Below are positions 45,738 to 53,042 of a stretch of 64,000 bases of DNA, piece after piece. Within the stretch, counting starts at the first letter, position 1. Every line of letters begins with the position of its first letter. The notes under the pieces were generated by a model. It did not search any database. It was given only the letters and a program-made list of their open reading frames with translations, and was not told the origin of the DNA. The translations under genes were made by a program, and so were the position numbers. Location: positions 806,001 to 870,000 of the forward strand of contig CAVWAR010000002.1 in assembly GCA_963753075.1 (NCBI GenBank). The letters are read 5' to 3'. Origin of the DNA: Prado023 sp963753075 (GTDB lineage: Bacteria > Actinomycetota > Actinomycetes > S36-B12 > CAIYMF01).

Positions 45738-46623
45738 GGGAGTAGGACTCCTCGGCGCGGTAGAACACGACGAAGCCAACCACGAGGAAGACCACGGCCC
45801 ACATGGCTGCGAGCGGCCAGAGGTACGAGGGGGCGTCGTAGCTGGTCATCAGGCAGTCACGCATCAACTCGATGTACCCGGTCATCGGGTTCAGGTACAT
45901 GACCTTCTCCACCCAGGGTGCGAGATCGGCTGTGAACACGGCAATGCTGAACATGACGCCGGACAAGTAGCGCCAGGTGTGCATCAGGAAGGGGATGAGC
46001 TGTGCGACGTCCCGACTGGCCGCAGTCCACCGCGCCACCATCATGCACAGGCCCACGTTGAAGAGCGTCTGCAGCACGAGGATCGGGATCACCCCCAGCC
46101 AGAGCCAGGTCAACGGTTCACCGGTCAGCAGGACGATGACTGCGAGGATGCCGATGGAGACGAACTGCTGCTGGATCTCCTGGACGATCACGGCCAGGGG
46201 CATCACCACACGAGGGAAGTGGATGGCACTGATGATGGCGCGGTTGTTGGCGATTGCCTTCGTCCCGCCCATCACGACCCGCTGGGTGTAGGTGAAGGTG
46301 AAGACGCCAATGATCAGGAAGCCGGCGAAGTTCTCCACCCCTTTGCTGGTCTGCAGGAGGATGCCGAAGATGAAGTAGTAGACGATCGCGTTCAGGATCG
46401 GGCTGAGCACCAACCAGAACCGGCCGAGCGAGGTCTCGCCGTACTGGACGCTCTTTCGTCCGCTGCCCAGCGCGACGATGAAGTCTCGGCGGGACCACAG
46501 CTCGCGCAAGTAGCTGCTGCGCGACTGCCGCGCGGACGTTGACTTCAGCCCCCACTGTGCGGCCAGGGCGCTGAGGTCCCGGTCATCGGGGGCCGGAACC
46601 TGTTCCGGCAGGGTTGCCGACAT
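45730..46623 (-). CDS. Polysaccharide/teichoic-acid ABC exporter permease
   Basis: A 297-residue ABC-2 type permease (Wzm/TagG-like) with an N-terminal cytoplasmic segment and six hydrophobic spans. Typical features are the helix before span 1 (RDFIVALGSGRKSVQYGETSLGRFW), FTYTQRVVMGGTKAIANNRAII and the C-terminal YRAEESYSRG. It exports an undecaprenyl- or lipid-linked glycan with the downstream ATPase. RBS TAGGAGA lies upstream. It diverges from purK across a 70-nt gap. Confidence 0.9.
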   Translation of the reverse strand: MSATLPEQVPAPDDRDLSALAAQWGLKSTSARQSRSSYLRELWSRRDFIVALGSGRKSVQYGETSLGRFWLVLSPILNAIVYYFIFGILLQTSKGVENFAGFLIIGVFTFTYTQRVVMGGTKAIANNRAIISAIHFPRVVMPLAVIVQEIQQQFVSIGILAVIVLLTGEPLTWLWLGVIPILVLQTLFNVGLCMMVARWTAASRDVAQLIPFLMHTWRYLSGVMFSIAVFTADLAPWVEKVMYLNPMTGYIELMRDCLMTSYDAPSYLWPLAAMWAVVFLVVGFVVFYRAEESYSRG

Positions 46624-46659
46624 CGCTTCTCCTACTCGCCCGGACCGACCACGCGCCCA

Positions 46660-46694
46660 CGATAGTGCCGTCCTGCGCCGATAGTGTTGTCCTG
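46660..46694 (+). promoter_or_regulatory. Duplicated leaderless promoter core before purK
   Basis: CGATAGTGCCGTCCTG (46660-46675) and CGATAGTGTTGTCCTG (46679-46694) match at 14 of 16 positions, offset by 19 nt. The second copy supplies TAGTGT with a 6-nt spacer to the GTG start at 46694. The first would start transcription 19 nt earlier. Confidence 0.5.
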
Positions 46695-47896
46695 TGGCTC
46701 AGCGTCCTCAGGTCGACCCAGGAACCGGCGGGGGGCCCACGCCTGCCCACGGGTTCCCAGTGGTGGGCATGATCGGTGGTGGGCAGCTGGCTCGGATGAG
46801 TCAGGAGGCCGCCCTGGCGCTCGGTGTTGGGCTTCGGGTCCTGGCTGCGGGTCCTGCTGAGTCGGCCGCGCGGGGCGGCGGCGACATCCGGTGGGGAGCG
46901 CACGACGACCCGCAGGCGGTCGCCGACTTCGCCCGCGGCTGCAGTGTCGTTACCTTCGATCATGAGCATGTACCCGCGGCGATCCTGGCCTCGCTGGTGG
47001 AAGCCGGTCAGGTGGTGCGACCGGGTCCGGCCGCCCTGGCCCACGCTCAGGACAAGGTGCACATGCGTGCCGCGATCAGCGCAGCAGGTGTGCCGTGCCC
47101 TGCGTGGGCGGTCGCCGTAACGCCGGACGACGTCGTGTCCTTCGCCGCCGAGAACGCCTGGCCCGTGGTCCTCAAGGTGTCGCGGGGTGGCTATGACGGC
47201 CGCGGGGTCTGGGTCGTCGACGGCCCAGAGGATGCCGCCGCCATCATATCGGGCAACCCGCTGGCCCCCGGGGTGCAGTGGCTGGTCGAGCAGTACGTCC
47301 CGTTCACCCGTGAGCTCGCTGCCCAGGTCGCCCGGTCGTCATCGGGCCAGGCCGCGGTCTACCCGGTCGTGCGTACGGTGCAGACCAATGGGATCTGCAC
47401 GGAGGTGGTGGCGCCGTGCCCGGGGCTAGCCGACGAGCACGCGCTGGCTGCCCAGCAGGTGGCGCTGCGGATCGCCGAGGCCCTCGATGTGGTCGGCATG
47501 CTCGCCGTCGAGCTCTTCGACACCCCCGAGGGGGTGTTGGTCAACGAACTGGCGATGCGGCCGCACAACAGCGGTCACTGGACCATCGAGGGGGCCGTGA
47601 CCAGCCAGTTCGAGAACCACCTGCGAGCGGTGCTCGACCTCCCCCTGGGCGCGCCCGCGGCGCGCGCCCCGTACACGGTGATGGTCAACGTGCTCGGCGG
47701 GGAGCACCCGGACATGTACTCCGCCTTCCGCCATGTGATGGCTCGGGACCCCGGCCTGAAGGTGCACATGTACGGCAAGGACGTCCGGCCGGGCCGCAAG
47801 ATCGGGCATGTCACCGTCGCCGGTGACGACCTGGAGTCGCTGCTCGCACGGGCCCATCATGCTGCGGACTATCTGACGGGAGTGATCGATGAATGA
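46694..47896 (+). CDS. purK: 5-(carboxyamino)imidazole ribonucleotide synthase
   Basis: A 400-residue ATP-grasp enzyme of de novo purine synthesis that carboxylates AIR to N5-CAIR. N-terminal GMIGGGQLARM, VTFDHEHVP (E to D variation in a usual FE motif), the ATP-grasp loop KVSRGGYDGRGVWV, VEQYVPFTRELAAQVAR and the metal region LAVELFDTPEGVLVNELAMRPHNSGHWTI are present. GTG start with no RBS and a leaderless promoter. It overlaps purE by 8 nt. Confidence 0.95.
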   Translation: MAQRPQVDPGTGGGPTPAHGFPVVGMIGGGQLARMSQEAALALGVGLRVLAAGPAESAARGGGDIRWGAHDDPQAVADFARGCSVVTFDHEHVPAAILASLVEAGQVVRPGPAALAHAQDKVHMRAAISAAGVPCPAWAVAVTPDDVVSFAAENAWPVVLKVSRGGYDGRGVWVVDGPEDAAAIISGNPLAPGVQWLVEQYVPFTRELAAQVARSSSGQAAVYPVVRTVQTNGICTEVVAPCPGLADEHALAAQQVALRIAEALDVVGMLAVELFDTPEGVLVNELAMRPHNSGHWTIEGAVTSQFENHLRAVLDLPLGAPAARAPYTVMVNVLGGEHPDMYSAFRHVMARDPGLKVHMYGKDVRPGRKIGHVTVAGDDLESLLARAHHAADYLTGVIDE

Positions 47897-48416
47897 CAAC
47901 GGTGCCCTGCCTCCCGAGGTCGGGGTCGTCATGGGATCGGATTCGGACTGGGTGGTGATGGCCGATGCGGCCCAGGCCCTGCGCGACTTCGCCGTCCCGC
48001 ACGAGATCGACGTCGTGTCCGCCCATCGGATGCCCGAGGACATGTTCGAGTACGGCCGGACGGCCGCCGCTCGTGGGCTGAAGGTGATCATCGCCGGGGC
48101 AGGTGGAGCCGCGCACCTGCCCGGGATGCTGGCCTCGGTGACCTCCATCCCCGTGATCGGCGTCCCGGTGCCGCTGCGCACCCTTGATGGCATGGACTCG
48201 CTGCTGTCCATCGTGCAGATGCCGTCGGGGGTCCCGGTAGCCACCGTCGGGATCGGCCAAGCACGCAACGCTGGCCTGCTGGCTGTCCGGATCCTCGGCG
48301 TGGCCGAGCCCCGGCTGTGGCCGGATATGGACGCCTACCGTGCCGGCCTGCGCACTGCCGCACAGGTCAAGGGCGAACGACTGCGCGAGGAGTTCGGCGG
48401 GCAACCCCTCCGCTGA
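47889..48416 (+). CDS. purE: 5-(carboxyamino)imidazole ribonucleotide mutase
   Basis: A 175-residue class I PurE that rearranges N5-CAIR to CAIR. Signature motifs are VVMGSDSDWVVM near the start, SAHRMPEDMFEY, IIAGAGGAAHLPGMLAS and PVPLRTLDGMDSLLSIVQMPSGVPVATV. The ATG lies inside the purK end (8-nt overlap). It converges with the UDP-glucose dehydrogenase gene. Confidence 0.96.
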   Translation: MNDNGALPPEVGVVMGSDSDWVVMADAAQALRDFAVPHEIDVVSAHRMPEDMFEYGRTAAARGLKVIIAGAGGAAHLPGMLASVTSIPVIGVPVPLRTLDGMDSLLSIVQMPSGVPVATVGIGQARNAGLLAVRILGVAEPRLWPDMDAYRAGLRTAAQVKGERLREEFGGQPLR

Positions 48417-48472
48417 CCGCGTGGGGCTCTGCCTACTGCACGCGCCGCCCCAGCGCTGCGACCTGTGGTCGG

Positions 48473-49828
48473 TCAGGCATTCGGCCGGCCCAGCCCGCGA
48501 TAGGTCCACCCGGCGGCGCGCCACCGTCCGACGTCGAGGCAGTTGCGCCCGTCGAGGACCGACGGGTTGTCCGGCAGGGAGACCACGCTGGCCGGGTCCA
48601 GATCCGTGTAGTCCCGCCACTCCGTGAGCACCAGGACCAGGTCGGCGCCGGTCAGGGCCTCGGAGATATCCGTGGCGTAGGCCATCGTCGGGTAGGCCAC
48701 CTCGGCGTTGGCCAACGCCTGCGGGTCGTGGACCACGACGTCACCGCCGGCCGTGTAGATCGCCGCAGCGATGTCCAGCGCGGGGGAGTCGCGAACGTCG
48801 TCGGAGTCAGGCTTGAACGCGGCGCCCAGCACGGTGATCCGCTTGCCGACGAAGCGCCCTCCCACCAGCTCGCGGGCCAGCGCCACGGTGGAGGCACGGC
48901 GACGGCTGTTGATCCCATCCACGTCTCGCAGGAAGCTCAGGGCGTCTGAGACGCCGAGCTCGCCGGCGCGGGCCATGAACGCGCGGATGTCCTTGGGCAG
49001 GCAGCCACCACCGAAGCCCACGCCGGCGCGCAGGAACTTCGGCCCGATCCGATCGTCGTAGCCGATGGCCTGCGCAAGCAGGGTCACGTCCGCGCCGGTC
49101 GCCTCACACACCTCCGCCATCGCGTTGATGAATGAGATCTTGGTGGCCAGGAAGCTGTTGGCCGCCACCTTGACCAGCTCGGAGGTGGGGTAGTCCATGA
49201 CGAGGAACGGGGAGCCCCACTCGATCATGGGCGCGTAGACCTGGCGAATGACCTGCTCGTCGGCGTGCGGTGGCTGACCGGGCCCCGCGGGGTCGGCCAG
49301 GCCGATCACGATGCGGTCGGGGGTCAGCGTGTCGGCCACGGCGAACCCCTCGCGGAGGAACTCCGGATTCCAGACCAGGTGCACGTCGGCGCCGGCCGGG
49401 GCCAGCGACTGCAGGCGGGTCTGGAGGTCCTCCGCGGTGCCCACGGGCACGGTGGACTTGCCGACCACCGTGCAGGGTCGGGTCAGAAGGGGGGCCAGCG
49501 AGCCGATCGCCGCATCGATCTGACTGAGGTCGGCGGCGTTGGTCCGGGCGCGCTGCGGCGTGCCGACGGCAATGAAGTGGATGTCGCCGAACTCCGCGGC
49601 CTCGGCGAAGTCCGTGGTGAACCGCAGCCGACCCGCGGCCACGTTGGATTCGATCAGCTCGGAGAGCCCTGGCTCATAGAACGGAACCTCCCCTCGTGCG
49701 AGCGCGGCGACCTTCCCGGCATCCACGTCCACGCCCAGGACGTCATAGCCGGACTCGGCCATGGCCGCGGCGTGGGTGGCGCCGAGGTATCCGGTGCCGA
49801 TGACGGTGATCCTGGGGGGGGTGTTCAC
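48473..49828 (-). CDS. UDP-glucose 6-dehydrogenase
   Basis: A 451-residue NAD-dependent dehydrogenase that oxidises UDP-glucose to UDP-glucuronate, a precursor of acidic surface glycans. It has the NAD motif VIGTGYLGATHAAAMAESG, GKSTVPVGT, the substrate region (EFLREGFA), KVAANSFLATKISFINAMAEVCE, the catalytic Cys in GVGFGGGCLPKD and the C-terminal LGAAFKPDSDDVRDSPAL. The GTG at 49828 is chosen because a TAGGCT hexamer (49836-49841) lies 7 nt upstream. A UDP-mannose-type dehydrogenase is less likely. Confidence 0.93.
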   Translation of the reverse strand: MNTPPRITVIGTGYLGATHAAAMAESGYDVLGVDVDAGKVAALARGEVPFYEPGLSELIESNVAAGRLRFTTDFAEAAEFGDIHFIAVGTPQRARTNAADLSQIDAAIGSLAPLLTRPCTVVGKSTVPVGTAEDLQTRLQSLAPAGADVHLVWNPEFLREGFAVADTLTPDRIVIGLADPAGPGQPPHADEQVIRQVYAPMIEWGSPFLVMDYPTSELVKVAANSFLATKISFINAMAEVCEATGADVTLLAQAIGYDDRIGPKFLRAGVGFGGGCLPKDIRAFMARAGELGVSDALSFLRDVDGINSRRRASTVALARELVGGRFVGKRITVLGAAFKPDSDDVRDSPALDIAAAIYTAGGDVVVHDPQALANAEVAYPTMAYATDISEALTGADLVLVLTEWRDYTDLDPASVVSLPDNPSVLDGRNCLDVGRWRAAGWTYRGLGRPNA

Positions 49829-49835
49829 GCGGGCC

Positions 49836-49841
49836 AGCCTA
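49836..49841 (-). promoter_or_regulatory. Leaderless-type promoter of UDP-glucose dehydrogenase
   Basis: Minus-strand TAGGCT, a 7-nt spacer, then GTG at 49828, with no RBS between. Confidence 0.5.
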
Positions 49842-49961
49842 ATCCGGCGCCGACAGTGCCCTGTCCGCAGTGCCCGCGCCGGCACCTCGGGGGTCGTGGA
49901 CCCCGGGCGGTGGTGCGGCCCGATGGGCCTGCCCGGCTCCGGACGGCGTCGGGCGCGCGCG

Positions 49962-49967
49962 TAGCCT
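49962..49967 (+). promoter_or_regulatory. Leaderless-type promoter of the second acyl-CoA dehydrogenase
   Basis: TAGCCT, a 7-nt spacer, then ATG at 49975. It supports the short start over the in-frame 49870. Confidence 0.5.
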
Positions 49968-49974
49968 TGTGGGC

Positions 49975-51141
49975 ATGGCACTGACCCCGAACCCTGACTT
50001 CGATGCGTTCACACTGCCCGAGGAGCACGAGATGCTCCGGGCCGCCGTCCGCGAGCTGGCCGAGGACAAGATCGCCCCGCGAGCAGCCGAGATCGACGAG
50101 ACCGGGGAGTTCCCGTGGGACGTGTATGAGGCCCTGCGCGCCAACGACTTCCACGCCATCCACATCCCCGAGCAGTTCGGAGGGCAGGGCGGAGACGCGC
50201 TCGCGGCCTGCCTGGTGATCGAGGAGGTCGCAAGGGTGTGCACCTCCAGCTCGCTGATCCCTGCGGTGAACAAGCTCGGCACGATGCCTCTGATCGTCGG
50301 GGCCTCCGATGAGCTCCTCGGTCGCTACCTGCCCGAGGTCGCCAGCGGTGCGGCGATGTTCTCCTACGCGCTGTCCGAGCGGGAGGCCGGCTCGGATGCT
50401 GGGTCGATGACCTGCCGGGCGGCCGCCGGAGATGGCGGCTGGGTGCTCAACGGCCAGAAGTCGTGGATCACCAACGCTGGGATCTCGAAGTACTACACCG
50501 TCATGGCCGTCTCGGAACAGGGCGTCGGTCCCAGGGGGATCTCAGCCTTCGTTGTGCATGCCGACGACGCCGGGTTCTCGCTCGGGACGCCGGAGCGCAA
50601 GCTGGGCATCCATGGCTCCCCCACCCGCGAGATCTACTTCGAGGACTGCTGGATCCCGGCCGACCGGATCGTCGGCGAGCCGGGCACCGGGTTCCAGACC
50701 GCCATGCGTACCCTCGACCACACCCGCGTGACGATCGGGGCGCAGGCGCTCGGGATCGCCCAGGGCGCCCTGGACGCAGCAGTGGCCTACGCCCGCGACC
50801 GCAAGCAGTTCGGCAAGAGCATCGGGACCTTCCAGGGCCTGCAGTTCCTGCTGGCCGACATGGCCATGAAGGTCGAGTCGGCTCGGATGCTGACCTACGC
50901 CGCCGCAGCACGCAGCGAGCGCGGGGCCAGCGATCTGCCCTTCTTCGGCGCTGCGGCCAAGTGCTACGCCTCGGACATCGCCATGGAGGTCACCACCGAC
51001 GCCGTGCAGGTGTTCGGCGGAGCTGGCTACGTGCGCGACAACCCGGTCGAGCGGTACATGCGCGACGCGAAGATCACCCAGATCTATGAGGGCACCAACC
51101 AGATCCAGCGAATGGTGATGGCACGTCAGCTCCTGAAGTAG
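49975..51141 (+). CDS. Acyl-CoA dehydrogenase (FadE25-like)
   Basis: A 388-residue acyl-CoA dehydrogenase. It has HIPEQFGGQGGDAL, the FAD motif FSYALSEREAGSDAGSM, WITNAGISKYY, DRKQFGKSIGTFQGLQF, QVFGGAGYVRDNPVERYMRDAKITQIYEGTNQIQ, in which the EGT Glu is catalytic. It resembles the highly conserved FadE25 of mycobacteria, which also lies near purE. It ends in front of a long terminator hairpin. Confidence 0.93.
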   Translation: MALTPNPDFDAFTLPEEHEMLRAAVRELAEDKIAPRAAEIDETGEFPWDVYEALRANDFHAIHIPEQFGGQGGDALAACLVIEEVARVCTSSSLIPAVNKLGTMPLIVGASDELLGRYLPEVASGAAMFSYALSEREAGSDAGSMTCRAAAGDGGWVLNGQKSWITNAGISKYYTVMAVSEQGVGPRGISAFVVHADDAGFSLGTPERKLGIHGSPTREIYFEDCWIPADRIVGEPGTGFQTAMRTLDHTRVTIGAQALGIAQGALDAAVAYARDRKQFGKSIGTFQGLQFLLADMAMKVESARMLTYAAAARSERGASDLPFFGAAAKCYASDIAMEVTTDAVQVFGGAGYVRDNPVERYMRDAKITQIYEGTNQIQRMVMARQLLK

Positions 51142-51179
51142 GGGCGACCCGAGGTCGGCCTGCCCAACCCCCGATCCGC

Positions 51180-51245
51180 AGACCCTCCGCCAAGGGTCAG
51201 AGCCTCCCCGTCGGCGTGGAGGTTCTGGCCCTTTGTGGAGGGTCT
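51180..51245 (+). terminator. Long imperfect hairpin after the acyl-CoA dehydrogenase gene
   Basis: A 66-nt structure. The outer stem is AGACCCTCC (51180-51188) / GGAGGGTCT (51237-51245). Inner stems pair AAGGG with CCCTT, TCAGA with TCTGG, and GCCTCC with GGAGGT, closing a loop at 51208-51217. The sequence after it is TTTGCTGT. It starts 39 nt after the stop codon and probably ends the transcript. Confidence 0.7.
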
Positions 51246-51349
51246 TTGCTGTGCGGTGGGGGTTCCCGGCGCGCGGTCCGACCCTGTGGGGCGGTAGGTT
51301 GCTGAGCCCCTCGACTTGCCGGGGGCAGACCGTTCTGAGAGGTGGAGCC

Positions 51350-51598
51350 ATGAGCGAGGATTCCGGGATCGAGTTCACGGAGGAGATCCGGCAGGGTCAG
51401 ACGCCCGACGGCAGCGAGGTGGTCGAGGACATCGTGAAGGCGGTTGATCCGGAGACCGGCGACGAGCTGGTTGACGATCTGATCGTGTCCGTGGCGCCCG
51501 ACGGGTCGGCCACGGTTGAGGAGACGATCGCGGTGGTCGACGGGACCGGCGCCGGCGAGATCATCGAGGACGCCGTCGTGGAGATCGACCCGACCTGA
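51350..51598 (+). CDS. Small acidic protein with two 31-residue repeats, function unknown
   Basis: An 82-residue, strongly acidic protein with no Cys or Trp. Residues 18-48 (PDGSEVVEDIVKAVDPETGD...) and 49-79 (PDGSATVEETIAVVDGTGAG...) align without gaps and share the frame PDGS-x2-VE-x6-VD-x5-E-x3-D. The alternating Val/Ile pattern suggests beta hairpins. An RBS-like GAGGTGGAG lies 4 nt upstream of the ATG. The thioredoxin gene follows after 43 nt. No family is recognised. Confidence 0.7.
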   Translation: MSEDSGIEFTEEIRQGQTPDGSEVVEDIVKAVDPETGDELVDDLIVSVAPDGSATVEETIAVVDGTGAGEIIEDAVVEIDPT

Positions 51599-51641
51599 CA
51601 CCGCCATTGGTGCGGATCGGATCCGCTGGGAGGGGTGGGCG

Positions 51642-52070
51642 ATGAGCTCGCGCGTGGTGGCGTGCCCGAACTGTGGAAAGAAGAACCGGGTGCCTGACTC
51701 GGCGACTGGGCGACCGGCGTGCGCCTCGTGCGCCGCGGCGCTGCCGTGGGTCGTCAACGTGGGGGATTCGGACCTCGCTGGTGCCCTGGACACGGGTCAG
51801 TTGGTCCTCATCGACCTGTGGGCCCCGTGGTGTGGACCGTGCCGCATGGTCGCGCCGGTCCTCGAGCGGCTGGCCACCCGCTACGCAGGCAGGATCAAGG
51901 TGGTCAAGGTCAACGTGGACGACAGCCCCATTGCAGCCGCCCGTTTCGACGCACGGAGCATCCCCACCCTCGTGCTGTTGAGGGACGGCAGGTCCGTGGG
52001 GCGGGTGGTTGGCGCGCAGCCTGAACCAGTCCTGGCACGGGAGATCGACAAGGTGCTGGCCGCCGCCTGA
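51642..52070 (+). CDS. Zinc-ribbon thioredoxin (TrxC/thioredoxin-2 type)
   Basis: A 142-residue oxidoreductase. The N-terminal zinc ribbon has four cysteines (Cys8, Cys11, Cys27, Cys30 in CPNCGKK and CASC). The thioredoxin domain has WAPWCGPCRM (Cys64, Cys67), VVKVNVDDSP and the cis-Pro segment RSIPTLVLLRDG. This layout matches thioredoxin-2, which in other bacteria responds to oxidative stress. The ATG at 51642 follows GGGAGGGG. It converges with the BI-1 gene. Confidence 0.92.
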   Translation: MSSRVVACPNCGKKNRVPDSATGRPACASCAAALPWVVNVGDSDLAGALDTGQLVLIDLWAPWCGPCRMVAPVLERLATRYAGRIKVVKVNVDDSPIAAARFDARSIPTLVLLRDGRSVGRVVGAQPEPVLAREIDKVLAAA

Positions 52071-52089
52071 GCACTGCCCTCGGCCGCGA

Positions 52090-52845
52090 CTACCGACCGC
52101 CGCTCCTGGCGGCTCGCGCTGCCAGGAAGCGAAGGATCTCCATGTAGAGCCACACGAGGGTGGACACGATGCCGACGGCCGAGTACCACTCCATGCCGCG
52201 CGGGGCGCCGGCCTTGACCCCGGCGTCGACGTAGGTGAAGTCCACGACCAGGTTCGCCGCAGCAACCGTCATGAAGAAGAGGCTGAAGAACGTGGCCAGC
52301 GGTGAGGTCCCGTAGAGGAAGCTCGTGTTGAGCCCGAAGAACGAGAAGACCCAGGTGATCAGGTAGAACATGCCGATCCCCAGGGCCAGCGAGAAGACGA
52401 TCTTCACGAACCTGGAGGTGGCGCGGAACGGTACGAACAGGAACAGCAGCAGCACCGCCGCAGTGACGGCGACCGTTCCGAGCAGAGCCTGAGCCACGAC
52501 GCCGTCGTAGGCCTCCTCGTAGACCTGCGAGATCGCGCCGATCCACAGCCCGTTGATGATGGCGAACACCAACCCGACGATCAGGGACAGCGCTGGGTTG
52601 CGCACCACCATCAAGGTCAGGCCGATCAGGAGAAGGTAGCCCACGAGGAACCACAGGCTGCTGGTCACGTCGAGGAACTGAGGTGCGTAGTGCCAGCCGA
52701 CAGCCGCCAGGGCTATCACGATCACGAGCAGCAGCATCGACTTGGCGATGACCCCGTTGACCGACATGCGACGGCTTCGGTCCGGGAACGCCTGTTCGAC
52801 CTGCGGCGACGCCCAGATCTGGTCGTTGAGCACTTCGGCGGACAT
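52090..52845 (-). CDS. Bax inhibitor-1/YccA-family membrane protein
   Basis: A 251-residue integral membrane protein with seven hydrophobic segments between about residues 30 and 245 and a hydrophilic N terminus. The spacing and the loops (NPALSLIVGLVFAIINGLWIGAISQVYEE; YGTSPLATFFSLFF) match the YccA/BI-1-like family of actinobacteria (long form with DAGVKAGAPRGMEW before the last span). Members act as calcium-leak or protease-modulating membrane proteins; the role here is unknown. Confidence 0.9.
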   Translation of the reverse strand: MSAEVLNDQIWASPQVEQAFPDRSRRMSVNGVIAKSMLLLVIVIALAAVGWHYAPQFLDVTSSLWFLVGYLLLIGLTLMVVRNPALSLIVGLVFAIINGLWIGAISQVYEEAYDGVVAQALLGTVAVTAAVLLLFLFVPFRATSRFVKIVFSLALGIGMFYLITWVFSFFGLNTSFLYGTSPLATFFSLFFMTVAAANLVVDFTYVDAGVKAGAPRGMEWYSAVGIVSTLVWLYMEILRFLAARAARSGGR

Positions 52846-52855
52846 GGCACCCTTC

Positions 52856-52932
52856 GCGTTCGGCGTTCGGCGTTCGGCGGCTCAGCCGACCTCCGGCTGA
52901 CAGTCGAAAGCGCCCAGTTCTCAGCGAGGCTA
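52856..52932 (-). promoter_or_regulatory. Promoter and structured 5' UTR of the BI-1 gene
   Basis: On the minus strand TAGCCT (52927-52932) is a plausible -10. The UTR of about 75 nt then holds a hairpin (TCAGCCG 52882-52888 / CGGCTGA 52894-52900, 5-nt loop) and three exact CGAACGC heptamers (GCGTTCG on plus, 52856-52876). It ends in a GAAGGG RBS before ATG 52845. Confidence 0.5.
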
Positions 52933-53042
52933 CTTGGGTTCCTGGTGCGCTGCGGCTATGCCCCGCCGAACACCGCGCAACGTCGCGCGCCGCCCGGCCC
53001 CGCGTTGCGCCCGGCCCTGCCCCGCCACGCACCGCATCCCCC

